A DNA stretch of 64,000 bases, taken from Amyloporia xantha. Its lineage: Eukaryota; Basidiomycota; Agaricomycetes; Polyporales; Adustoporiaceae. Shown in pieces: positions 1-11,423 of this stretch. Location of the stretch: assembly GCA_036971615.1 (NCBI GenBank), contig JAYKKR010000001.1:558001-622000 (forward strand). Reading direction: 5' to 3'. The notes beneath the pieces were generated by a model. It saw only the letters and a program-made list of their open reading frames with translations, was not told the DNA's origin and did not search any database. Position numbers and translations under genes: made by a program. How positions within the stretch are numbered: the first letter of the stretch is position 1; every line of letters starts with the position of its first letter.

Positions 1-704
1 GTCAAATATCTCCGCCTGCTAGATTCACCTGAGCAACGCAAGGTGACCCTAGGTTTATGCTGCATGTGTGATATATCCGCGTGTTCAAACTGGATGATTC
101 TCAGCGTTCTGCCGAGTTTGCAGACAAACACGCCGCTGAACTCAAGCTTGCATATGGGGACCGAGCAAAGGATATGTTCGCCGTACAGCAACTGTCGACT
201 GCTCCTCAACACCAAGGCAAGGGCTACGCCACTGCACTGGTGAACGCTGTTACTGCGATGGTGCGTCAGATGCTATAGCGTGAAGCATGAGTGTGATGAG
301 AGCAGTCGGACGCGGTGGCAATATACACGTCACCAGAGTGCATAATTGCCTCTTGGTGAGGCTGCTTTCATCACCTTGATGGTCTATTCTCAACCTCCAG
401 CGTTCAGTTCTGACCTCGTCCCATCTTTCGGCGTCTCTAGGCGGACGCCGAATCGCGCGCTACATGGTTATGTTCGTCGAATGTGGCGAATACGGCGTTC
501 TACGAGAGTTGCGGATTCGTGACGGTCCGTGAATTCCTGTTAGGTGACGGCAACCCGACGTGGGATAAGCCTCCGATTGTCATTCGTATCGTAAGTTCGA
601 CAGGGCTGAGCAACATTGTGTTACCTTCTTACTGATTTTTGACCTCTTTACAGATGGGCAGAGAGTCGCAGCATGTCGGGGTCGATACAATAAAGCAACT
701 GTAA
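1..704 (+). CDS. GNAT-family N-acetyltransferase, 5'-truncated by window edge
   Basis: Four exons join in one frame (1-42, 105-260, 441-590, 654-704; 133 codons with stop). The 5' end lies outside the window. The translation carries the GNAT acetyl-CoA motif QHQGKGYATAL (Q/R-x-x-G-x-G/A), followed by NVANTAFYESCGF, the typical C-terminal segment that packs beside the cofactor, and a basidiomycete-style end with NPTWDKPPIVIRIM. The family transfers an acetyl group from acetyl-CoA to a small-molecule or protein amine; the substrate cannot be read from sequence. The second intron is long for this locus (180 nt). Expected to be a soluble cytosolic enzyme. Family assignment is firm, exact N-terminal exons are unknown. 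Confidence 0.8.
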
Positions 705-1721
705 TGATTGGTATGACGCGTCCATTTTGAAATTGCCATACAAGTTTATCAGAAATTCATCTGCCCGTACGTGCCATTTCTATGTTTCCCCTCGTTTAGA
801 TTATGCACTATATATTACAGTATTTAACAGTGCCAGACAGAGACAAACGTGAGGCTATCAAGTGGCTTTCAGGAATTGGAACGTCAGTAATCCCAACTCG
901 GCGGTACTGCGTTGGGAAAGTCTTCCTCGAGTTTTGCTATCTTTTGTGTCGGTTCCCTATGCTCTTTTTTCTGGGTGTAATCTGTCGTGCGGATAACGAA
1001 TATACCTCGAGTTACATGCATTTTCGGGCTGAGAGCATTGCAGCTAAGTCCAGAATGCAGGACCCCTCCCAAAATTACACAGGCGCTTTTTCCAATCTCC
1101 GACAATCACCGCCCGTTCACACTTGCTCGGCGACGGGCCTCCTGTTCTGAACTTAGCTGTGAAACGGCCAGCATTGCCAGAGGTGTCTGTTAAACTGGCA
1201 ATGATAACGAGATGAAGTCTAGGAGTAGTCTCGGTCGTCCGGACACTTTTGCTCGTGGCTGGTATCAATTGTAATGATGGGATTTTGTTACGGCTCGCGG
1301 ACTTTGATTCCGGGACCCGCGATCACTCGTCAACACCGGCCATCCTAAATTAGCACTCGCCTGTGGATGGTCTATCTCGTCTATTACAGTCCTCCATACT
1401 TTCAGTACTCCAGTTCCGCGAATCGATAGCATAGTCTCTGGCTAAATCACTATGGCGTAAAGGAAATGAAGGCTATGTTCCCATGAAAATGAAGACGCAA
1501 GACACGACGGTCATATGGACGGAGAACGAATGCCACTGCTTCTGTAGGACCTACCTTGCTACACGATGCTTCGTTTCCCCACGAATCAAGATCCAGCGTA
1601 ATCACCGCGACTAAGCGCATCAAGCGTACGATGCTGTCGGACATTAAGCGTGACTTGGGAATACTTATACTGGCCCGGAGGAAGAGCCTTCGCGTTCTGT
1701 ACAGCAGCTCGATCAACGAGT
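705..1721. other. Intergenic stretch, no gene recognised
   Basis: About 1 kb between the acetyltransferase stop and the P450 start. Short open frames on both strands (for example 803-1150 +, 884-1105 -) show no recognisable domain and no consistent splice partners. The part just upstream of 1722 must hold the P450 promoter, but I see no clear TATA box. Confidence 0.5.
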
Positions 1722-3812
1722 ATGAGCGACACAGCTCAGGTCCTCTTCACCCTCGCGGGTATTGCATTTGTGTGGATTTTCGTCAAATGGAGATTCAACC
1801 CGGTAAGCCAAACCGAATGATAACATGACTCAGTGATCGCGAGGCTAAGTGGATTTTCCCCGCAGCTATATCATATCCCATGCATGGGCCCTTCTCTGCC
1901 TCTGCTCTCGTACTTGGGGGCATATAGGTACTCTCGCAATGCCCCTGAGATCTTGAAAGAGGGATATGCTAAGGCATGTACATCAGTTGGATTTTGTTGG
2001 ATTTGACTGAAGAATTGACACCTGTTATATAGTACAAGGTCTTCAGGGTCCCCATGCTCGACCAGTGGGCCGTTATTGTCAGCGGTTCAGAGATGAACGA
2101 GGAGCTGCGTAGGCTACCGGACACGCATGTATCATTCATGGGAGCCGTAGAAGAGGTGCGCCCGAGACGCGAATATCTTGTTCGCCCGCTTGTGCTGATA
2201 CCGCTGTCTAATGCGCGCAGCTGGTCCAAACGAAGCACACCATCGCACCAGATGTTCAGGAACATCAGATCCACATCCCTGTCATCCGCGGACAGCTCAC
2301 GCGCAACCTGAACGTGGTCTTCGACGATGTCGTAGATGAGATCCACACAGCATTCAAAGACGTCATTTCGGTCGAAGGCGATGGTCAGTGTCGTGTCTCC
2401 TATTCACTCTTGCGTAGGGATTGACGATGCTTTAGGCTGGACAAACATCCACCTCAGGACGGCTATGGCAAGTATCGTAGCTCGCGCGAGCAACCGCGTC
2501 TTCGTCGGTCTTCCTCTTTGTGCGTTCTCCCTTCATCATCACAGCCCGACGTGCTGAGCCCCTCATACAGGTCGGGATGGAGAATACCTTTCGACGGTCG
2601 TGAACTTTGCCTTCGATGTCATGAAAGGCCGGGGTGTCCTGAGCTGGGTCCCAAAGATCTTCAAGGAGTGAGCCCCATTTATCATTGCCATTGATGAAAT
2701 GCCAGACCTTGCTCACGCGCGTGAACAGTTTCGTCGGGCCTTTGATGCCTTGGTCGAAGAGAGCTATCCGCCGTGCCTCTGTGTTCTTGCGGCCCATAAT
2801 TGAGGAGCGCCAGCGAAAACTGCAAGAGCTTGGTGAGGACTGGAACGACAAGCCCGTTAGTATTGTACTACCCTCATAACTTTCTCAGAAATTGAAGTCA
2901 CATTGACAGAATGACTTCTTGATGTGGCTCATTGAGGAAGCCAGCAAGGAGGGACATACTAGTGTCAACTTGATTGTCCAGGGCGTGCTCGTCTCGAACT
3001 TCGCAGCTATACACACCTCGAGCAACGTAAGTCCGCCCTTTGCGACCTGGCAGTCACTCCCTCATCCTTTTTGCTTCAGAGTATCACCCACGCGCTGTAT
3101 CACCTTGCGGCGAACCCAGAGTACATACAACCGCTCCGCGAAGAGGTCGAAGCGGTGATCAAGGAAAATGGCTGGACCAAAATCGCCATTGGGAAGTTAT
3201 GGAAGCTGGACAGCTTCATGCGGGAGTCTCAGCGCTTAAATGGCATTACCGCTAGTACGTCTACTCCTTATTCTCGTGATGGCCTGCGCATCTTTACTGA
3301 CCGCTTATTATAGTCACTGTCATGCGCAAGGTCCTCCAAGACATCACCCTTTCTGACGGTACATACCTTCCCCGAGGCACGCTTGTCGCCGCAGCCGCCT
3401 GCGCGACACACTATGACGGAGAGTATTACGAACGGCCCGAGGAGTTCAGCCCATTTCGCTTCTCTGATATGCGTGGAGAGGAAGGCGAGCGCATCAAGCA
3501 CCAGTACGTCAGCACGTCCCCGGAATACGTGGCATTTGGTCATGGAAAGCACGCCTGGTACGTGTTCAGGATATTTCTCCTGGCTTACCGTCTCTGATAG
3601 CCCAATGACCGCGTTGTTTCGCCCTCGGCAGCCCCGGAAGATTCTTCGCGGTGAACGAATTGAAGGTGATGATGGCGTATATATTGCTCAACTACGACGT
3701 GATGTTTGAAGGCGGAGGCGGGCGACCGAAGAATAAGTCGAACTGGAACTCTGTAGGTCCAGAGCCAACAGCCATGGTGATGTTCAGAAAGCGCCAGGCG
3801 ACGGCCGCATGA
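1722..3812 (+). CDS. Cytochrome P450 monooxygenase, CYP512-like
   Basis: Eleven exons: 1722-1802, 1866-1973, 2033-2155, 2221-2383, 2436-2519, 2571-2667, 2729-2855, 2910-3026, 3080-3254, 3314-3557, 3632-3812. They sum to exactly 1500 nt (499 aa), the usual P450 length. Visible: N-terminal membrane anchor (about residues 5-22), K-helix ExxR (E349-S-Q-R352), a PERF-like SPFRFSD, and the heme loop FGHGKHAC with Cys440, then PGRFF. The Cys codon is split by the last intron. Family knowledge: ER-bound, NADPH-reductase-dependent monooxygenases; CYP512 members are expanded in polypores and several act on triterpenoids, but the substrate here is unknown. Intron 2 uses a GC donor (1974) instead of GT. 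A paralogue with the same exon plan lies at 25564-27647. Confidence 0.9.
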
Positions 3813-4101
3813 TGGGATACGAGTCAGGAGATACCCACGTACATTTTGTGTGTTAAATATGTCTGCTCAATGATACTTTTGCTGTTCATATTTTCGTTGA
3901 TGATTGAATTGCTAATACGGATATGGACGCTTTTAAGCGCTTGGGAACGCAGCACTCGGCAAATCAGAAACGTCAGTGGCAGCAATGTGATGATCACTTG
4001 TGACAAGAAAAGACGTTTGTCAAATTGGGAGCATGTGATACACAACGGACCATTTACAAAGTAAGAGGCGGAACAGCAGAAGACGTTACAAGATGTTGGA
4101 T

Positions 4102-5047
4102 TCAGATGCTCCTCTTCGACAGGAACGCCTTAGCCCCAAGGACACCCCCCATAGCGAGGGTAGTCCAGCCCAGTCCTGTGCTCCACTGGGCAGCACCAGG
4201 GACGCTGCGCTGACCAACGAAAATCGCCAGGGCATCGTACAGCAGAATGGAGCCAAAGAACGGGGAGGAGCCAGCTGCGGCAAGGGGAAAGAGCGCATAG
4301 GTCAATCCTTGAATGAGCTTTGACGGCGGAGCTTGATACCGCTGTTCTCATGTCAGCACGAGAGATATAGTAGGGAGTAGGTCATGATCACTGACAAGCA
4401 TGACACCGCCGTTATCGATGAAGTCCAGGACACCAATACCCGCGAATGTCTTCGCGACCAGATGCGTGAGGAGCATGAGCGAGGTACTAGACGATGTAAG
4501 GGGAGGAAGGCGGGAAACAGCGAACAACTGCGCCAGTGTGTTGATAGTCACAAGCACCTGTGATCCGGTGAAATCTTCACGCAGCCAGAACAAAAGCCAT
4601 CCGGCTGATGACGCGCACTAAGTATGGCTCGATATTGGCAACATGCGGGCGTACCGATACACAGATTTCCTAGCGCATATATGGGCACATAGTTCAGACC
4701 GGTCTGTACGCTCTCTTCGTCGTGCGCGGTGTATTCGGTAACATCTGAAGAGCCGATACTCGTATATCCCGACGGGCCGATGCTAAAAAGCTTTCGGATC
4801 CAGGCCAGCTGGAGGACCATCTGGCCCGAGAAGAAGGCGGCTATAAACCACGGGTTTGGAGAGAATGCGAAGTGGTTCTGCAGAGCAGTGACCGTAAGCA
4901 ACGTAAGATCGAAAGAGGTGATGAACGGACCGCATCAGCTATGTCTTTCATCGTGGGGGATGTGAGCATGCCATAGCTCTGCACCCCGAAGTTTACGAGG
5001 AAAGAGCCTAGGGCAAGATAGCGAGCTCGGGACACCTGATTACCCAT
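4102..5047 (-). CDS. Conserved multi-pass membrane protein of unknown function
   Basis: Four exons on the minus strand (5047-4931, 4877-4655, 4604-4396, 4341-4102) give 263 codons and 262 aa without a break. Most of the protein is hydrophobic, with about six candidate membrane segments, including one near the N-terminus (LALGSFLVNFGVQSYG) and a C-terminal pair around LTYALFPLAAAG and WTTLAMGGVLGAKAF. The conserved-looking core GSQVLVTINTLAQL and FAGIGVLDFIDNGGVML is typical of a fungal family without assigned function; I do not recognise a named domain with certainty. A minus-strand TATA-like box lies about 107 nt upstream of the start. It is convergent with the P450 at 1722-3812 and 289 nt away. 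Confidence 0.75.
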
Positions 5048-5153
5048 GGATTCACGGAAAGATATCAGGGTAGCAGATAAACTACTAGTGGTGGATGGAG
5101 ACGATGAGAGAAAGGTGGAAAGAGGTGAAGGGGGTCGGGGAGTATGGTGCTCC

Positions 5154-5161
5154 TTTATATA
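5154..5161 (-). promoter_or_regulatory. TATA-like box of the 4102-5047 gene
   Basis: Read on the minus strand, the sequence is TATATAAAGG, about 107 nt upstream of the ATG at 5047. Spacing and sequence fit a core promoter element, and CCAAT-like pentamers lie further upstream near 5250-5280. This is inferred from pattern only. Confidence 0.5.
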
Positions 5162-5604
5162 CGGCCTGGCAGGCGGTCTCAAAGATGGTCAGAGTGACAC
5201 GCTGATGTCATTGCACGTCAGCCAGCGGCTGGAGGTCCTGATGCGGATCCCAATCGGTTTCTTCCAAAATCGGACATTGGGCTACCATATCAGGACTGCC
5301 TAGCGTGCCCGCCGCCTCATACTACGGAACCCCGCGCGTCCCTGTAGCACAAGCACTGCAGCCCAGTGTGCACTGACGCCTGCCTCTGACGCCGCGTCAC
5401 AGTTGGGGTCGAGTATCTGGAAAGATGGTTGCAAGGATATAAACAAGGTACGTATGGGCACATAGGATGGAGACGTCTCTGAGACTTTGATACACCGCCA
5501 TCAAAATCACTGTCGAGTACGAAATGTGTACATGAGATTTATCTACAATCATCAATGGGGTCTGTTACACACTGGCTCGGTGGAAGCTAAGCGCATAATC
5601 ATGC
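5162..5604. other. Intergenic, upstream region of the membrane-protein gene
   Basis: This holds the upstream sequence of the 4102-5047 gene and the 3' flank of the F-box gene. No ORF with recognisable content is seen. Confidence 0.5.
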
Positions 5605-7033
5605 TTACATCGTGACAAACGACAATAGACCTCGAGCATCGAGTGCCGGTACTTCTCTCCGAACAAATTCCTCCACCAGAATCCTCACGTCTTCCCTGTC
5701 AATATAAAACATGACTTTTTCTAGGTTGCAGAACTGCTCCTGCGCCAGGACAGGCTGCAAAGTATGCAGAGTTCGGAGGCCCATCAAGCCCGACTGTGTC
5801 ACCTCATACGCAGGATAGACGTGAAAACATATGGTGCGGACGCCATTTGTCTTGACGAGTGACAGATATTCAGATAGCCAGATATGCATGTAAGGCCCGT
5901 GGCCAAGATGCATGCCGTAGAACCCGATACTGCGGAGATTGGTGCATTGAGCCAAGCTGGACTCGATGACTAGATGCCATTAGAAGTCAGACCACCAGAA
6001 ATGACGAAAGTATTAGACAAAGTTGGGCCTAACCTTCTCGTTCAACGTCCTTAAGGGCATATACATGGATTGAAAGATCTTCGATAGATGCTCCCACGCC
6101 CTGTAAAAACGCTTGCAGGCCGCAACCGTTCGCACCGCGCATCGCTTCTATACTGCCGTGCAGATACGAGTGGACTAGAGTACTACCCTGCAACTTATAC
6201 CTGTTGATCGGCAAAGAAAATCCCCAGCCCCTAACGGGAGATGCACCTGGGTCGTTAGGGAAATACCAGGCAGGCCTTCGGGGGAATCCGCCTAGTCCTA
6301 GTCGCGAGTGGTTGTAATTCTCCACCTGTATGGCAGAAGGGTGAACGTGCGGGGGTGCTTTTATTATGACACGTGTCAGAAGGGGGAATGCGCGGGGGAG
6401 AGCCGTCATGAGTTCGTCTGACGTGGCCACCAGCGATGACATCAATCCCCGCCCGACTTCGACCGTTTTCACAGTTGTCAGTCTCGATAGAGTCGACAGG
6501 AGGGACGAAGTCACAATGACACCGTTCAGAGATAAGCTTTCAACCGTTTGGAGGTGAACGCATACTTCGTCCAGGGAGGCTTCCTGGCTTAGATGTGTCG
6601 ACATAGGGCGAACGAGTTTTTGAGACGGCAAGTCTGGGCCGACGGATGTAGAGAGTGGCTCATACAAGGTTGACCACGAAAACTGAACAAGGAGATGTTT
6701 GACGTGGGGTCCAATTTCTGGGGAGAACCTCAGGAGATCGAGAAACGTCGTTATATTGCGGTCCGTGAGGCAAACTCGACTGAAACGATGCGAATGTATC
6801 GCGTAGAGCCATTCACGGCATGCAAGGCTACATGCCGACAGTGTGGATGGATCATCGCGGAGGATGTGTATAATCGATTCGCATACGTCCAAGGGCAGCT
6901 TCGGACTCCGAGCCGAGTCAGTTCCGCTATTCTGGGGCAGGAGTGATTTTATTTTTCGGTCAACATTCGTGATTATAGCGGGAAGTCGAAAGATATTCCA
7001 TGACGATGTGCCCGTTACCGCCTTCTCCGACAT
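5605..7033 (-). CDS. F-box domain protein
   Basis: Two exons (7033-6034 and 5969-5605) give 455 codons, 454 aa. Residues about 45-85 (PKLPLDVCESIIHILRDD through ACREWLYAIHSHRF) are an F-box: LP-x-D/E start, hydrophobic periodicity, and the conserved SLACREW block. The remainder has leucine-rich, LRR-like spacing. Family knowledge: F-box proteins bind Skp1 in SCF ubiquitin ligases, with the C-terminal part selecting substrate; such genes are strongly expanded in basidiomycetes. The start at 7033 is chosen because it precedes the domain by a plausible 44 residues; the frame stays open upstream to 7165, so a longer N-terminus is possible. A decayed 5' copy sits at 16205-16620. Confidence 0.8.
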
Positions 7034-7434
7034 CGTGCTCGAGTCACCGACTGCTAGAGGATAGCTCGTCACCAGAACCAACGAGAACGGGACTTGTACG
7101 ACTTGCCTGAAGGCCTTCGCGTTAGTCTCGCGATTGAGAGCCTCGGTTCCTCTGCTCAAGCGCAATCGACAAGTAACACCAATATGAAGGCGTCGCTATG
7201 CCAAGCAATCTGCAGCAGTCCAAATCACCCCTTCACGCCCACCACTGCTAGAATGAAAGGGTTGTTTATGCTGCGACACGGATGACTACGGTTGAGTGAG
7301 CGTAACATGGACGCCACCAGTTGCCACGCGACCACATGCCTCGCGTACGTCGGTCATCCCAATCAGGCAAAAGCGGGATTCAGGTGCTTCTACTACGCAA
7401 CATTTGTTCCACCACAAGCTTCAAGGCTCAGTCG
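7034..7434. other. Intergenic between F-box gene and MULE
   Basis: Upstream sequence of the F-box gene up to the transposon's target-site duplication at 7435. No coding signal recognised. Confidence 0.5.
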
Positions 7435-7441
7435 AAAGAAA

Positions 7442-7714
7442 CACTTGAGGTTAATGTCCCGGTGCGCTTGCGTAGCCTTTCAAACTCCGCGGTGGCGCAA
7501 CACGCACGTGATCGCTCCCGCGCGCAGACACGTCTAAGTCCCTCTCTTGCGTAGCTTATGTAACGCGATGTCCTTCAGCTGCGTTCCCTAAGTCTCGATA
7601 TATTCTCTGTATTCGGTTTGTTCTACATGGAATAAAACTAAATCTAGGATAGAGCCGTTGCCGTCGCATGCGCGCGCCCTGACGTGCGCGCCCTACCTGT
7701 ACTGGTAGCCGTGG
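7442..7714 (+). repeat. MULE left terminal inverted repeat (273 bp)
   Basis: Begins CACTTGAGGTTAATGTCCCG and is the reverse complement of 11144-11416 over its whole length with a single substitution (CTGACG versus CCGACG near 7680) and no indel. Similarity stops at 7714. Confidence 0.93.
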
Positions 7715-7836
7715 CCATGAGCGTGGCTCGAACACGTGATCGGACGCGTTGAAGTGACGGAGAGGCTGGTGCCACTCAATGCATGTGACTTTCCGCTCGC
7801 TTCTTTGGTGAACTTCTTTGATCCTATCTCATCCGA

Positions 7837-10800
7837 ATGTCGAAGACGTGCACGCAATGCCATGCTGAGAAGGCGCTTTCAGAATTCGCACTTCGGGCTA
7901 GAGATACCTCCGCTGGGAAAAAAGGTGAGCTTACAGCAAAATGCAAGTCCTGTATGGAGAACGAGAAGAAGAGACGCGCGGGAAAGAAACGCCCAGCCGG
8001 GGTTCTGGAAAATGATGAAGATTCCGATTCTGATGGAGGCCTGGATCTCGTATCGTTCGCCGAATTCATCGACATTGTTGCCGAGGGAATAGACGAACGT
8101 TTTGAGATCAAGGCCAAAGTTGAGATTGGTGAGTATGTACTAAGTGATGGTGATACCCAGCAGTGCGCTCGCAAGCTTGCAGATTTAATTGGAGAGTATA
8201 CAATGTTGCACTGGACGTGAGCTCTATTATTTGTGTCACTAAATAATGTAATCATGTTTTTATTTTGGCAAGCCCCGAAGGCAAAAAAAAGAGGAAGCAT
8301 TCAGACATGATAGCGTATTCATACACTTGTGCACAGTCAAGTAGCAGAGAACACAAGCCGAAGGTTCTCAAAGAGGGTCACAATGCACGTGCCACTCGGC
8401 GTATGGATCGGTTCCCATGTGATGGATGGCTTCACATCTCAATAGCCCTGGGTGCTGATTATGCAATAATCATGCTCAGGCATGACATACAACATGTCGC
8501 ATATGTCAATATCGATCTACCGGACCACTGGAAGGAGTATATTCAGCTACATGCGAAGTCCCAAACTCCGGGTGAGGTACTGCCCAATATAGTATCTACG
8601 TTGACAAATTGCACTAATTGTTCAATAGATCTGGCGAAACATTGTCCGCACTGAGACTGAAGGCCGAAATGTAACGGAAGTTAATATTCCCTTTCGCTCA
8701 AAGGCAGTATATTATTACTGGCATGTGGTGAGCAAGGATGAGTGGAGATTGGCTGATAATCCTTTGGATTCTGCACGGAAATTCATTTCCGAGCGTGGCC
8801 ATGATCATCAAGTCAAACTGTTGGACATCCAACCAGAGCCAGGCACACAAGTTGTAGCCTTTGAGGTTACAGATTTTATGGAACAATGGGCTTCCAACAC
8901 ACAAGAGCTGGCTATGGACTCCACATGTAGAGTTTTCTTTTCAAAAATGGAGTGAGGCTTATATACTGATGACAACATTGTCTAGGGAATACAAATGGAG
9001 CCAATTTTGAATTATTTGCAGCCGTTGCTGATGCACAAGGCTCCGGCATACCACTTGCATATCTCCTGATACAAATGAGTAAGGATGCAGCCAGTGGTTC
9101 CAAGCAGGCAGCCTTAGAAAGGTTTCTACAGCATCTCAAGTCCAAAGGCGTACAGCCAGAATTCACATTAACAGACAAAGACTGGTCAGAAATTAATGCA
9201 ATGCGCATTACATGGCCTGATGCCAAACATCAGCTGTGCTTTTGGCATGCATTACGTGCTTTGAAGCAGCGTCTTGCCAAGAACAAAGAAACACCTGCAG
9301 CTTACAATCCTGATGAAGCCCGCAAGGAGTTCACATTTGTGAATATCAATTTTGTTCCTGAAGGTCAACAAAATTTGGCAGAAGAGGTATGTGGTAAATT
9401 TTAGGTCCAGAATATCCCACTGATCTGACACAATTTCATGTATCAGCTACCAAAACCACCCGAAAAGCCTTTACCTCGGATACGACTTCTTATTAATGGC
9501 CGGCCATCTGTCATCACACCTGCGTTGCCCAAGCTTCGCATCCCACAATTAGCAAATAGAGACCAGCATACATCCATCTCTGATTCAGAGATCAATCCAC
9601 CACCCGAGGACTTTAATCCCAAGGAGCATGTGGCTACTGCATGTGATAATGTGGAATCCTCTCAGTCCGATGACGATCGGAGTGATTCTGGAAATTACTG
9701 GGGTGATCGCGCAGCCAAGATGCAAGAAGAAAGCAATAACAACTCGACCGCAGATGACTGGAACGATGATGATGACGATGACTGGGATGATGAAGACTTC
9801 CGCAAGCAAGTCGATGACTTCGCAAACCATGAGGACAATATTGACACAGGGACCCCAGTCGCCGAAGCCGAGAAAGGCCCAAAGGCGAAACGTGCGGAGT
9901 ATCAGTTCTGTCCTGCTCCGCACCGCCTGTCAATCATGCGCTTATTCGCAAAACATGCGTCGCAGCATCCTATGCTCCCGGAGCGTCATGGCCAACCACG
10001 CACTGCTGCAGATATTCGACGAGATGCCGTGCAAGAAATGTATAGGCATTGTGAGGTGAACAATCTTCGTGAGGTCTGGGCTTACCTGTGGAACTCATGG
10101 TATTCCCGTGACCGTTGGCCTCTCTGGGCCCGTGCTGCTCACCCACAAAGCATCCCCTGCAAGCGTACGACCATGATGGTGGAGGCGCTTTGGCGTAATC
10201 TCAAACGTCTTGTCCTCCACATGTATAATCGTCCGCCAGTTGACCTTGCCACTCATGCCATCATTACGAAAGCAATCCCACCTTATCGTCTCACACTTGC
10301 TCGTCTCATTACAAACCATCGAGAGGGACGGCCGAAGTCTCTTACACACATGCAAGAGGCATTGAAGCGATCTTGGGAAAGGCTCGCAAAGGTGCCTTTG
10401 AAAGGGACCTATCAAACAGATCTGTCGAAATGGACATGTAGCTGTGGTGCTCAAAAATACCATGCTTACCTGTTGTGCAAGCATTTGGTACATCTGGCCG
10501 GAGAGATTCCTGCATCGTGGTGGGTGGAAGCCACTCGATACCATATCCCACCGTTCTACACGGTCCCAGACTCTCTAGACGGCACAGTCCCTGTCGCCCC
10601 GGAAAAGCGGACGTCGCATGCCTGGCTGCCCCGCATGCGCGCAAGTATTCTGAATCGCTCGACAACCCCCGAGCACGACTCGGATGTTGACCTTGATTTA
10701 GGCTCTTCAACAGTGAGTCCCATTGAAATCTTATTCCGTCAGTTCGTCACTGAGCTTCATTACTAGATCACTTCCTCACCAATTAGGGCACCCCCTCCGG

Positions 10801-11165
10801 GCCGTGATGGATTGATGCGAGTGGGAGCAGGAGGCAACGCTGGTTTTGAGGTAAGTGTTCCGATTCTCCATCAGAAGGTTGTTGTGTATAGGCGCACTGA
10901 GACCTTGCTGCAGCTTGACGACGAGGAGGATGCGGAGACCGACGAGCTTATACGACTTCTACGTCGATCAGCAGAGATTCTGGAAGAGCAGAGGGATAAC
11001 GCAGATCCTCGATTCGTACGAAATGCTAAGCGCGTCATGAAGCCAATTGTCAAGTGGGCCAGAGATGTAGAGCAGCATGAACAGCGCCGCACAATGCCCA
11101 AAACAAATGAGCGCGCGAAACACCAGCCGCTGCCCGCAAACGTCCACGGCTACCAGTACAGGTAG
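7837..11165 (+). CDS. MULE transposase with SWIM zinc finger
   Basis: Seven exons: 7837-8216, 8273-8576, 8629-8926, 8986-9386, 9447-10712, 10767-10850, 10914-11165. They total 2985 nt and 994 aa in one frame. N-terminus: a Cys-pair zinc motif (CTQC, then CKSC). Catalytic triad in order: Asp325 in MDSTW, Asp391 in TDKD followed by the MULE CxxH signature CFWH, and Glu707 in MMVEALWRNLK. Between Asp391 and Glu707 there is an acidic low-complexity insert (about 9700-9830). A SWIM finger follows (Cys792-x-Cys794, then Cys805-x-His807). The tail is charged. It acts in the nucleus by cutting and rejoining DNA at the TIRs. The Asp325-Trp328 codons cross an intron whose donor is GTAGAG, which is needed to restore the motif. 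The stop codon lies inside the right TIR. No inactivating change is visible. Confidence 0.9.
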
Positions 11166-11416
11166 GGCGCGCACGTCGGGGCGCGCGCATGCGACGGCAA
11201 CGGCTCTATCCTAGATTTAGTTTTATTCCATGTAGAACAAACCGAATACAGAGAATATATCGAGACTTAGGGAACGCAGCTGAAGGACATCGCGTTACAT
11301 AAGCTACGCAAGAGAGGGACTTAGACGTGTCTGCGCGCGGGAGCGATCACGTGCGTGTTGCGCCACCGCGGAGTTTGAAAGGCTACGCAAGCGCACCGGG
11401 ACATTAACCTCAAGTG
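11144..11416 (-). repeat. MULE right terminal inverted repeat (273 bp)
   Basis: Inverted partner of 7442-7714 with one mismatch. Its inner end codes for the last six residues and stop of the transposase. Outer end CAAGTG is followed by the AAAGAAA duplication. Confidence 0.93.
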
Positions 11417-11423
11417 AAAGAAA

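Larger units (their letters stand above)
7442..11416. mobile_element. Complete Mutator-like DNA transposon (MULE)
   Basis: A 3975-bp element bounded by long inverted repeats (7442-7714 and 11144-11416) and flanked by the direct repeat AAAGAAA (7435-7441 and 11417-11423). If the terminal G of the right end is counted as host sequence, the duplication can be read as 8 bp GAAAGAAA with one extra base on the left. It contains one gene, an uninterrupted transposase model with a DDE triad and SWIM finger. Long TIRs, a 7-8 bp duplication and a MULE-type transposase together fit the Mutator superfamily. The near identity of the two TIRs (one visible mismatch in 273 bp) suggests a recent insertion. 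Confidence 0.92.

Noticed and set aside
803..1268. Several 60-115 aa open frames on both strands
   Set aside because: No domain, no plausible splice partners, overlapping on opposite strands; typical chance frames.
9585..9933. Antisense open frames over the acidic part of the MULE transposase
   Set aside because: They arise from the low-complexity Asp codons of the transposase.
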